Source: an uncultured Kroppenstedtia sp.
GTDB lineage: Bacteria > Bacillota > Bacilli > Thermoactinomycetales > DSM-45169
NCBI GenBank assembly: GCA_959600065.1
Contig: CAUGKZ010000136.1
Coordinates: forward strand, 1-5,672
Direction: 5' to 3'
Length of the DNA: 5,672 nt
This document shows, one piece after another, positions 1 through 5,672 of this stretch. The notes beneath the pieces were generated by a model. The model worked only from the letters and a program-made list of their open reading frames with translations, had not been told where the DNA came from and made no database searches. Within the stretch, counting starts at the first letter, position 1. Each line of letters starts with the position of its first letter. Both the position numbers and the translations under genes were made by a program.

Positions 1-2763
1 AAGAAGGAAGGCGTGGGCCGGCGGTCTCGAGAGGATTGGCTGGATGCTTACCAACCCTGGAACGGAAAGGAATACGGAGGGGAAGTGGATTTCTCCGTCG
101 GGGAGAAGGAATATCGCTTGATCCGTACTCTGCAATGGGAAGAGGAGCGGGAGCAACTGGTGGATCCCGTGACCGGCAGGGATTTTTCCGATCATTACCC
201 AATGGATAGGCGAAAGGATCGGAATTTGATGGAGGGATTGACCGGACTCTCCCGGAATTTGTTTCAGCAGATGGCTTGGATCCGATCGTTTCCTATGTCT
301 GGAGATCATCAGGTGGTAGATAAAATTCGCCAGTTGGTTCACCAAGGAGAGGAAATGAATGTCCGTCCCGCCTTGGAATACTTGGAAAAGGAGCTTCAAG
401 GGATCGGAAAAACCACGGCAGCCAAAAACAAGCCCTATGGAATGATCGCAGCCAAATGTGCGGAGTTGGAAGCTGAAGTCGCCACACTGAGAGAGACTTA
501 TCGAAGTATCCGTGAGGATCAGGCCCGGTTGGCGGAGATGAAAAAAATAGGGGCGGAATTGGCTGAAAGAGAAGAATTACTTTCCGGTCAGGTAAAAAAG
601 TTGCAAAATGCTCTCGATCAGGCAAAAGAACGGGCGGCTTTGTTGGAAAAACAAAAACATCTAGAGTATATCCAGGAGCGCTGGACTGAATCAGTGGAGC
701 AAGTGAACCGGCTGGAAAAGGAGAGGGAGGAAGTGAAGCCGCCCTATCTGCTGTCACCTGAAGAGGTGGAGGAGATTCGCGGCTTGATGGATGGAAATAA
801 CCGGCCGGAAGACCGGGCGGATCGGATGGAAGAACGGATGCGTTCCTTGGCGAAGGAGATTCAGGACTGGGAGGAAAAGAAAGCCTTACTTCTGGAGATC
901 GATGAAAGAGAACTGCAAAAGCAACTCTCCGACCTGGAAGCGGGCTGTCGATTGCAAGAGAATCTGAAAACTCCGGACTTCCAGGAAACCATTGACGACC
1001 GGGTCAAGGGAATCCAGATGGAGAAGGATTACAAAAGTCTGACCGCTCTTCAACAACGGGAAGAGAAACTGCGAAAAGAACGAGGGGATCTAGAGGATCG
1101 TCGGCGCAATTGGCGGATGAGACTGGATCTGATTGAACGGGAAAAGTTCCTCACTCAGGTGGTGGATGCTCAGGTAGCGCCGGCCCGTTCCAGTTCCCGT
1201 TGGCTTTGGTTGACGGGGGCAGGACTGATTTACTTCCTGTTGATGGTCTTCCTGGTGCCGGGACTTTCCATAGCAGGCCCGATTTTCTCGATCTTTGCCT
1301 ATGTCCGGTATTGGCGCTTACGACAGGTGGATCGCCAGGTGCGCCAAGAGTGGGACGAACGACAGGAGGGTCTGAAGCGGGATCGGGAACGACTTCGGCG
1401 GGAACGGAGACAACTGGAATCGGGCGGGGAATCCCTCTCTGACACCGATTACCTGCAGAAGGAGCTGGCTAAAACAGAAGAAAATTTGAATGAAGTCCAT
1501 CAGTCTCTGGCGACGGTGATTCAGGAACAGGAATCCCTCCTAAACCGTTGGAAAGCCGACTCCAGTGCGGAATTAAGACAACGGGTGGAACAACAATTTC
1601 AGAAGATCCGAGAACAGGAGGAGGAGCGTCGACAGGATCGGGAACGCCGGGAACGTTTGGAGGAGATCCGCCAAGAAGCGGAGGAAAGAGCAACGGTTTT
1701 CCGTGATCGCCTGGGGGACTTTGAATTTCGCTCCTGGCTGAAGGAGTGGTCCGCCATCGGGGAAGAAGCCCAACAAGCCCGGGATAAATTGAATCGCCTC
1801 AAATTGGAATCGAGTACCCTGGAGAAGGAGTTACACCGTTTGATTCCGGAAATGGAACACCGGAAGCAACGGTTGGCCTATTGGAAAGAGAAGCTGGGCA
1901 ACGACGATCCGACGTTATGGACAGAGTGGATCTTGGCCAGTGAACATGTTCGTCGCCTGGATGACAGACTGGAGTCGGCCCGTTCTGCCTTGAGAAAGGA
2001 AACCGAACGGAAAGAGGCCCAAGCTTGGGATCTGGAGTTGGAAAGCGTCCGGAAACGACTGGCTGAAAAGAAAGGCGAGGGACAGGAGAGTGTGGCTGAA
2101 CTCGCCGACGGTCTTCAAGAGTTAGAACAGGAGTTGGAGCGCGTCCGTGATCAGCATCGGGAAAAAGAGACAGGAATCCTTCGCTTGGAGGAGCGCCTGC
2201 AAACCATGCTTTCCGGGACAGCTTCCCTGGCAGAGCGAGAGACGCAGCTAGCAGAGGCCCGAATGGAAAAGGAACGGTTGGAGCGGGAGCGGACTGTTGT
2301 GGAATCAGCGAAGGACGTCTTGGAAGAGGCCACCCGGGAGTTGCGGGAAGATCTGTCTCCCCGTCTGTCTCCCCATGCTTCCCAGTGGATTGAAGAGGTG
2401 ACAGGAGGCCGTTACCGAGATCTTTTGATTGATCCCGCCGAGGGGATCAATCTCAGTGTCTTTGTACCGGAAACCGGTGAACGGCAACCGATTGAGCAGT
2501 TGAGTCGGGGGACGGTGGATCAGATGTATTTTGCGATGCGTCTCGCTTTGATCCGTTTTTTTGCAGAACATGGTCATCTGTCGCTTCCAGTGATTCTCGA
2601 CGACAGCTTGGTTCATTTTGATGGGAAGCGGATTCGAGAAGCACTTCGCATTCTGGGGGAGATCGCCACAGAGCACCAAGTGATTTTGTGTACCTGTCAA
2701 AGTCGGGAACGTCGATTGTTGGAGGAGGAAGGGATCCCTTTTACATCTCAGACCCTTTTTTGA
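1..2763 (+). CDS. YhaN-like Rad50/SMC-type ATPase with central membrane hairpin (5' partial)
   Basis: The frame is open from base 1, so the gene starts upstream; the GTG at 13 is only an internal valine codon. 920 residues are visible. With about 40-50 missing N-terminal residues, which should hold Walker A, the length would match YhaN proteins (about 960 aa). Numbering from base 1, long Glu/Arg/Lys-rich coiled coils span roughly 150-395 and 440-800. Between them, residues 401-437 form two hydrophobic segments joined by a short Pro-Gly turn, a likely membrane hairpin. The C-terminal ATPase lobe has an ABC-type signature LSRGTVDQ (834-841), Walker B LPVILDD (862-868), a D-loop-like VHFD (871-874) and TCQ (898-900) in the switch region. 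Family knowledge suggests a DNA-end repair ATPase partnered by a Mre11-like nuclease (YhaO), probably encoded upstream. Family assignment is strong; the precise role is inferred. Rad50/SbcC is less likely because no CxxC zinc hook is seen. Confidence 0.88.
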   Translation, partial: KKEGVGRRSREDWLDAYQPWNGKEYGGEVDFSVGEKEYRLIRTLQWEEEREQLVDPVTGRDFSDHYPMDRRKDRNLMEGLTGLSRNLFQQMAWIRSFPMSGDHQVVDKIRQLVHQGEEMNVRPALEYLEKELQGIGKTTAAKNKPYGMIAAKCAELEAEVATLRETYRSIREDQARLAEMKKIGAELAEREELLSGQVKKLQNALDQAKERAALLEKQKHLEYIQERWTESVEQVNRLEKEREEVKPPYLLSPEEVEEIRGLMDGNNRPEDRADRMEERMRSLAKEIQDWEEKKALLLEIDERELQKQLSDLEAGCRLQENLKTPDFQETIDDRVKGIQMEKDYKSLTALQQREEKLRKERGDLEDRRRNWRMRLDLIEREKFLTQVVDAQVAPARSSSRWLWLTGAGLIYFLLMVFLVPGLSIAGPIFSIFAYVRYWRLRQVDRQVRQEWDERQEGLKRDRERLRRERRQLESGGESLSDTDYLQKELAKTEENLNEVHQSLATVIQEQESLLNRWKADSSAELRQRVEQQFQKIREQEEERRQDRERRERLEEIRQEAEERATVFRDRLGDFEFRSWLKEWSAIGEEAQQARDKLNRLKLESSTLEKELHRLIPEMEHRKQRLAYWKEKLGNDDPTLWTEWILASEHVRRLDDRLESARSALRKETERKEAQAWDLELESVRKRLAEKKGEGQESVAELADGLQELEQELERVRDQHREKETGILRLEERLQTMLSGTASLAERETQLAEARMEKERLERERTVVESAKDVLEEATRELREDLSPRLSPHASQWIEEVTGGRYRDLLIDPAEGINLSVFVPETGERQPIEQLSRGTVDQMYFAMRLALIRFFAEHGHLSLPVILDDSLVHFDGKRIREALRILGEIATEHQVILCTCQSRERRLLEEEGIPFTSQTLF

Positions 2764-2794
2764 GATTCTGCGCGAGAGGAGTTTTCATAAAGAA

Positions 2795-2830
2795 AACCGG
2801 TGAACCCTCAAGTGTGGGCTCGCGCCGGTT
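2795..2830 (-). terminator. Rho-independent terminator of mnmH, overlapping its stop codon
   Basis: On the minus strand AACCGG (2830-2825) pairs with CCGGTT (2800-2795). Inside it, GAGCCC (2821-2816 side) pairs with GGGTTC (2807-2802 side) with one G-U pair and a loop of about 8 bases. A T-rich tract, TTTTCTTT, follows immediately. The mnmH stop codon (2810-2808) lies inside the hairpin. On the plus strand the same hairpin is not followed by a T run, so it should end mnmH transcription but not that of the convergent ATPase gene. Confidence 0.72.
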
Positions 2831-3872
2831 GAAGTTGCCGATAAAAACGCTTCAGATCCTCGGTCGCTCGATCCAAATCATTTGAACAGATGCGAAGGGC
2901 ACAGGTTTTTTCATATGGATCCTGAGTGTGCCGGTAACGAGGATCATAGTATTCCTGAAGCAGGGTTTGCACCATGGGGGCGTACTCTTCCCGTTGGGCC
3001 CACTCATGGAGCTGTGTGCGGGTCTCCGGAGGGAATCGTCTGTCAATGCGGGCCAAAGCGTCCAAAACATCCTGGTGGAACGTCTCGTGATTCCCGGCAT
3101 CTGCCAAATAACTATCCAGAATGTGATGCACCCGGGTCTCCATGGAGGCTTCCACGAGAACGGAGATTCCGGCTTCTTTGGCCTCTTCCAGAAAGTCGGG
3201 CATATGAACCCGGCCGATACGCCTGCTTTCCGCTTCCATAAATAGATAAGGTGCTTCGGAATACTCCTCCAAGGTGCGGAGGAGCAGGGAGTCGAACATG
3301 CGCTGATTCCGTGGGTGAATTTCCCCGAGGCTACCAAAGGCGGACCCGCGGTGCCCTGCCAATCCTTCTAAATCCAATACAGGTAGGCCCGATGTCCGCA
3401 AACGGTGGAGAAGGGCAGTTTTTCCCACTCCGGTGAGCCCGTGTAGGACAATCAGACGGGGCTGTAAGCAGTAGTTGGATAAGCGCTGGACCACATTTTC
3501 TCGATAGGCCCGGTATCCCCCCTTCAGGCGGAGGACAGGCATTTCTACCAAATCGAGAAAGACAGCCATGGAACGGCTGCGCATCCCTCCGCGCCAACAA
3601 AAGAGGAGCGGGGTCCGTCCTTGGGACACCTCCTGCACTGATTTCACTAGGTGGGGGATTTTAGGAGAGACGATCTCCATCCCCAGGTGAATAGCTTCTT
3701 TCTTTCCTTGCTGTTTATATAAGGTCCCGATCTGAGCACGCTCTTCGTTATCAAATAAAGGAACATTGGCCGCACCGGGAATGGTGGCGGTCTGAAATTC
3801 TCCGGGGGATCGGACGTCAATCCAGCAGATTCCTGCTTCGTGGAGAGCCGCATCGATTTCGATATCTTTCAT
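2808..3872 (-). CDS. mnmH: tRNA 2-selenouridine synthase MnmH (SelU/YbbB)
   Basis: This 354-residue cytosolic enzyme replaces sulfur with selenium in 2-thiouridine at wobble position 34 of tRNAs for Lys, Glu and Gln. It uses selenophosphate and, as known for the family, passes through a geranylated intermediate. An N-terminal rhodanese domain (about 1-125) shows IDVRSPGEF (18-26), the active-site loop FCWRGGMRSRS with catalytic Cys92, and GGYRAYR. The C-terminal P-loop domain has Walker A GLTGVGKT (145-152), HRGSAFG (174-180) and EAESRRIG (213-220), all typical of MnmH. Length is close to E. coli MnmH (364 aa). I chose the ATG at 3872 because GGAGTG lies 8 bases upstream and the predicted transcript starts near 3915; the longer in-frame ATG at 3947 would lie upstream of that promoter. 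No selD is adjacent, although it often is, so selenophosphate synthase must be elsewhere if the pathway works. Confidence 0.95.
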   Translation of the reverse strand: MKDIEIDAALHEAGICWIDVRSPGEFQTATIPGAANVPLFDNEERAQIGTLYKQQGKKEAIHLGMEIVSPKIPHLVKSVQEVSQGRTPLLFCWRGGMRSRSMAVFLDLVEMPVLRLKGGYRAYRENVVQRLSNYCLQPRLIVLHGLTGVGKTALLHRLRTSGLPVLDLEGLAGHRGSAFGSLGEIHPRNQRMFDSLLLRTLEEYSEAPYLFMEAESRRIGRVHMPDFLEEAKEAGISVLVEASMETRVHHILDSYLADAGNHETFHQDVLDALARIDRRFPPETRTQLHEWAQREEYAPMVQTLLQEYYDPRYRHTQDPYEKTCALRICSNDLDRATEDLKRFYRQLQPARAHT

Positions 3873-3880
3873 ACTTATTT

Positions 3881-3886
3881 CACTCC
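3881..3886 (-). promoter_or_regulatory. Ribosome binding site of mnmH
   Basis: GGAGTG on the minus strand ends 8 bases before the ATG at 3872, which is good Shine-Dalgarno spacing. It settles the start choice against the in-frame ATG at 3947, which lies upstream of the likely transcription start. Confidence 0.75.
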
Positions 3887-3901
3887 AACATCTATGCAAC
3901 T

Positions 3902-3913
3902 TCCCATTTGGGA
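3902..3913. promoter_or_regulatory. Operator-like dyad at the mnmH transcription start
   Basis: TCCCA and TGGGA flank a two-base TT centre (plus strand), a short dyad just downstream of the predicted mnmH -10 box. A repressor bound here would block initiation. It is short enough to occur by chance, and no regulator gene is in the window. Confidence 0.25.
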
Positions 3914-3921
3914 TGCTCTCT

Positions 3922-3950
3922 ATTGTATCACAAGGTTGGAAAGGCATGAA
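3922..3950 (-). promoter_or_regulatory. SigmaA-like extended -10 promoter for mnmH
   Basis: On the minus strand a -10 hexamer TACAAT (3927-3922) is preceded by TGA, giving the extended -10 pattern TGnTACAAT. Seventeen bases further upstream lies TTCATG (3950-3945), a weak -35 within a T-rich stretch. Transcription should start near 3915, leaving a leader of about 43 bases before the mnmH ATG. The -10 match is good; the -35 is poor, as is common for extended -10 promoters. Confidence 0.6.
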
Positions 3951-3994
3951 AAAACAGACTACCGGTCCGTAGAGAAAAGGATATCTGCTCCCCG

Positions 3995-4084
3995 CTCGAA
4001 GCGTTGTGATTTACTGTGCGCGTGGGGAACGAAGGGCACGACGGGTGTCCTGTAGCTAGGACGACTTTTTCACAACGCTTCGAG
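3995..4084. repeat. 15-bp perfect inverted repeat around a 60-base structured loop
   Basis: CTCGAAGCGTTGTGA (3995-4009) is the exact reverse complement of 4070-4084, with 60 bases between. The loop contains two smaller helices: GTGC/GCAC (4016-4019 with 4036-4039) and GTCCT/AGGAC (4047-4051 with 4058-4062, 6-base loop). Outside the main stem, GGATA (3979-3983) can pair with TATCC (4089-4093). The fold is therefore a long basal stem carrying two hairpins. It lies between the divergent mnmH and AddB-like genes and could act from either strand. No T run follows on either side, so it is not an ordinary terminator. It could be a structured leader or small RNA, a MITE-like or REP-like dispersed repeat, or a protein-binding site. 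The inverted repeat is certain; its role is unknown and I do not recognise the family. Confidence 0.7.
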
Positions 4085-4184
4085 GCTTTATCCCTGGCGA
4101 AACCTTGTGCTTGAGGGTGGATCGGAGCAGGGGGTGAACACGATCTCCCCACTTGAAAAAGGACGAATCCACACGTCTGCCAAT
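4085..4184 (+). other. Leader region upstream of the AddB-like gene, no clear promoter
   Basis: No convincing -35/-10 pair for the plus-strand gene is visible here or within the inverted repeat. GATCG (4120-4124) can pair with CGATC (4141-4145), and a G-run near 4130-4134 can pair with CCCC (4147-4150), so a short alternative hairpin is possible. No T run follows it. An in-frame TTG at 4153 and an in-frame ATG at 4183 precede the chosen start, but neither has a good ribosome binding site. Confidence 0.3.
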
Positions 4185-4192
4185 GGAGGTGA
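4185..4192 (+). promoter_or_regulatory. Ribosome binding site of the AddB-like gene
   Basis: GGAGGTGA is a near-perfect match to the anti-Shine-Dalgarno sequence. Its GGAGG core ends 8 bases before the ATG at 4198. This decides that start over the in-frame TTG at 4153 and the ATG at 4183, which directly abuts the ribosome binding site. Confidence 0.85.
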
Positions 4193-4197
4193 CACCG

Positions 4198-5100
4198 ATG
4201 ACCGGTGAAGTGGTTTTGCATCCAGTCTCCCAGGCGATCCGGGGAGTAGGGTTGACCCATCTGCCGCGGGGACAGGGCAGGACGGTCTACCTAGTCCCAG
4301 GTTCCGCCGCGGTGCGAGATTATCGGAGGCGGATCTATGAGCAACAAATTCCGGAAGAGCAGGTGACTGTGCAAAGCTTTGATTCCTTTGTCATGGGGCT
4401 GCTACCAGGGCGGTCGGCTCGGTTCATGACACCGGTGGAACAGGAGTTGCTGGTGCAACAGGCGGTATCCCGTGTCATGGAAGAAGGAGGATTCAGCTAT
4501 TTCCGGCGGATGGAGGAACGTCCCGGCTGGCTGAAATGGATAGAAGTGACTATCGGTGAGTTGAAGCGGGCGGGGGTTCGTCCGGCCCGTCTTCGTCAGC
4601 TGTGGGGGGATCATGCAGAGAAAAAGTACAGGGAGATGGTCAGGATCTATGCAGTCTATCAGGAACTGCTCTGTGAATTTAGTCTGCTGGATCATGAAGA
4701 ACCTTTCCTGATCGCCATGGAACGGATACGCAAAGGAGAATGCCGATTGCCCGAAGGAGTGGTGGCAGAACACTTTGTGGATCTTTCTCACCTACAGGAA
4801 CAGCTTCTGGTGCAATTGGTCAGTGTGGGGGTGCCGGTCTCCTTCCATCTGGGATGGGACGATCGTCGTCCCCGGCTTTTTTCGGAGACGCGACGGTTGG
4901 CGGAGCGGATGTCTCGGCGGGGCTTTCACATCCGAAGGCGGTCTTCCCTTCCTCCAGTAACAGGGAAAACAGAAGCTCTGCTCCGGTTGGAGGCGGAAGC
5001 TTTTCATCCTTCTCCGGAGACGGGGACGGGAAAGGGAACGTGGAGGTGCTGTCTGCGTCAGGGGAAGCTCACGAGGTGGAAGTGGTGGTGGCCAGAGTGA
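4198..5100 (+). CDS. AddB/RexB-like nuclease subunit, N-terminal part (zero frame, stops after a frame change)
   Basis: Read without frameshift this gives 300 residues. The first ~280 resemble the N-terminal helicase-like region of AddB/RexB-type or other PD-(D/E)XK nuclease family proteins: a beta strand TVYLVPG (29-35), then QVTVQSFDSFV (55-65), followed by a helical region. AddB-family proteins work with an AddA-like helicase-nuclease in double-strand break end resection in the cytoplasm. The usual AddB start with a Walker A GxxGxGKT loop is absent, so this is a RexB-like or divergent paralogue and probably cannot bind ATP there. The last ~20 residues are Trp/Cys/Arg-rich and look like out-of-frame translation; the natural continuation is in the -1 frame from 5034. 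It is the first gene after a divergent intergenic region, and an AddA-like partner would be expected downstream. Family confidence is moderate because the C-terminal nuclease domain is outside the window. Confidence 0.72.
   Translation: MTGEVVLHPVSQAIRGVGLTHLPRGQGRTVYLVPGSAAVRDYRRRIYEQQIPEEQVTVQSFDSFVMGLLPGRSARFMTPVEQELLVQQAVSRVMEEGGFSYFRRMEERPGWLKWIEVTIGELKRAGVRPARLRQLWGDHAEKKYREMVRIYAVYQELLCEFSLLDHEEPFLIAMERIRKGECRLPEGVVAEHFVDLSHLQEQLLVQLVSVGVPVSFHLGWDDRRPRLFSETRRLAERMSRRGFHIRRRSSLPPVTGKTEALLRLEAEAFHPSPETGTGKGTWRCCLRQGKLTRWKWWWPE
5028..5034 (+). other. Putative -1 ribosomal slippery heptamer G_GGA_AAG
   Basis: In the zero frame the codons read G GGA AAG, a canonical X_XXY_YYZ site. Slipping back one base re-pairs the tRNAs on GGG AAA and continues with GGG AAC GTG, exactly the frame that encodes the rest of the protein. 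The same heptamer serves the lambda G/GT tail-assembly frameshift. A Shine-Dalgarno-like GGAG (5016-5019) lies 8 bases upstream, the sort of spacing that stimulates -1 slippage in dnaX. No strong stem-loop is visible 5-10 bases downstream. An indel mutation or a sequencing error in the G-rich tract explains the same data. Confidence 0.5.
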
Positions 5101-5672
5101 AACAGTGGCTTCTCAAATCCGGGGCGGCTCTCTCCGATGTGGCACTGGTGACCCATCAGGCCGAGGAATATCATCCGCTGTTGTCCACTGCCTTGAAAAA
5201 GGCGGGAATCCCCTGTGACCGGCCGGAAACGATGCCTCTGAGCCAGCATCCTCTGTTGGGGCTGGTGCGGTCGGTTTTGGCTCTGGGAATGGGAAGAGAA
5301 GAGCTTCGCCCCGGTCTGTTGGATCATCCCTGCCTGCCTTGGATCGCGGATGAGGAGGAAGGGGGGATCTGGAGGGAAATTTTGCGAGAGATGGGCTACC
5401 CACAAAACCTTGTCGCCCTCCAACAAGGGCTGGCCCGGATCCAGCCGGAACACTACGGCTGTACGAAAGGTTCTCTAGCCCGTCTGCAAAGTTTATACCG
5501 CTGGTTGGAGGCGGTCCCGACAGAGCGGAGTTGGAGAGAGTGGGTGGTGTGGATGATGGACTGGCTTCGCCCCTTGGACCCCCGGCCCCGGTCCAGGCAG
5601 GTGGCAGGGGACCCGAAGAGAATGGAGCTCTGGGCTGTTGAAGTGAAAGCATGGAAAAGCTTGTGTTCCATT
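5034..5672 (+). CDS. AddB/RexB-like nuclease subunit, continuation in -1 frame (3' partial)
   Basis: From 5034 the -1 frame is open for 213 codons to the window edge. It continues the AddB-like protein: a strand NVEVLSASG, then EVEVVVARVKQWL, then SDVALVTHQAEEYHPLL and LKKAGIPC, the usual order in AddB/UvrD-like proteins (enzyme-specific helix, then the strand that precedes a Y..LL helix and a gIP motif). The region after it is Leu/Trp-rich and helical, as in the mid region of such proteins. The C-terminal half, including the expected PD-(D/E)XK nuclease and possible Fe-S cysteines, lies beyond the window. The start given is the base re-read after a -1 slip. A GTG at 5097, overlapping the zero-frame TGA as GTGA, could allow coupled restart, but that would cut off the conserved EVEVVVARV helix. 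The gene is either frameshift-expressed, recently broken, or misread. Confidence 0.72.

Noticed and set aside
2729..2760. Possible terminator at the end of the ATPase gene: AAGGG pairing with CCCTT before a T6 run, and a 12-bp palindrome at 2729-2740
   Set aside because: The stem is only 5 bp with a 19-base loop, all inside the coding sequence. It is too weak to call.
2852..3337. A 161-codon minus-strand open frame, and many others of 60-150 codons on both strands
   Set aside because: They lie inside mnmH, the ATPase or the AddB-like gene in another frame, have Trp/Pro/Arg/Ser-rich compositions typical of shadow frames and lack ribosome binding sites.
3873..3947. A 25-residue N-terminal extension of MnmH starting at the ATG at 3947
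   Set aside because: The predicted -10 box lies inside it, it has no ribosome binding site, and MnmH proteins normally begin close to the rhodanese domain as the 3872 start does.
4021..4093. Inverted-repeat region as an SRP RNA, 6S RNA or tRNA-like gene
   Set aside because: It lacks the conserved SRP apical motif, the long near-symmetric 6S fold and any T-loop or cloverleaf pattern.
4114..4127. T-box-like core AGGGTGGATCGGAG (about 11 of 14 matches to the T-box consensus)
   Set aside because: No stem I with specifier loop, no following terminator with T run, and no aminoacyl-tRNA synthetase or amino-acid gene downstream. The match is probably chance.
5097..5100. GTGA start-stop overlap suggesting two coupled genes rather than one frameshifted gene
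   Set aside because: Starting at 5097 would drop the NVEVLSASG strand and the EVEVVVARV helix encoded in the same frame just upstream, and there is no well-spaced ribosome binding site.
5113..5652. A 179-codon minus-strand open frame at the 3' end of the window
   Set aside because: It is antisense to the AddB-like continuation, is rich in Pro/Ser/Gly and has no recognisable motif, whereas the plus strand there encodes conserved AddB-like segments.

Overview
The window looks like chromosomal DNA from a Gram-positive bacterium of the Bacillota, most likely a Bacillales-type lineage of medium GC content. A family such as Thermoactinomycetaceae would fit, but that is only a guess. The grounds are strong GGAGG-type ribosome binding sites, a sigmaA-like promoter, and a YhaN-type ATPase and AddB-like nuclease subunit of the kind found in these bacteria. 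There are no rRNA or tRNA genes, no CRISPR array, no insertion-sequence transposase and no phage genes.

Layout. Positions 1-2763 (+) hold most of a Rad50/SMC-like, YhaN-type ATPase whose N-terminus with the Walker A loop lies upstream of the window. Positions 2808-3872 (-) hold a complete mnmH (selU/ybbB), tRNA 2-selenouridine synthase, convergent with the ATPase gene. Its terminator hairpin overlaps its own stop codon. Positions 3873-4197 are a divergent intergenic region. It carries the mnmH promoter and ribosome binding site and a striking 15-bp perfect inverted repeat around a 60-base structured loop (3995-4084). From 4198 (+) to the window end runs an AddB/RexB-like recombination nuclease subunit. 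It is split between two frames by a -1 shift near 5028-5034 and continues past the window edge.

Function. The two outer genes both suggest processing of DNA ends. YhaN-type ATPases usually pair with a Mre11-like nuclease (YhaO), and AddB-like proteins pair with an AddA-like helicase-nuclease. Neither partner is in the window; they would be expected just upstream and just downstream. MnmH is a tRNA-modifying enzyme that swaps sulfur for selenium at wobble uridine 34, and it looks like an independent transcription unit between them.

The two points most worth checking are the frame change in the AddB-like gene, which falls exactly on G_GGA_AAG, the heptamer used for programmed -1 frameshifting in phage lambda G/GT, and the inverted-repeat element at 3995-4084, which could be a structured RNA or a small dispersed repeat.
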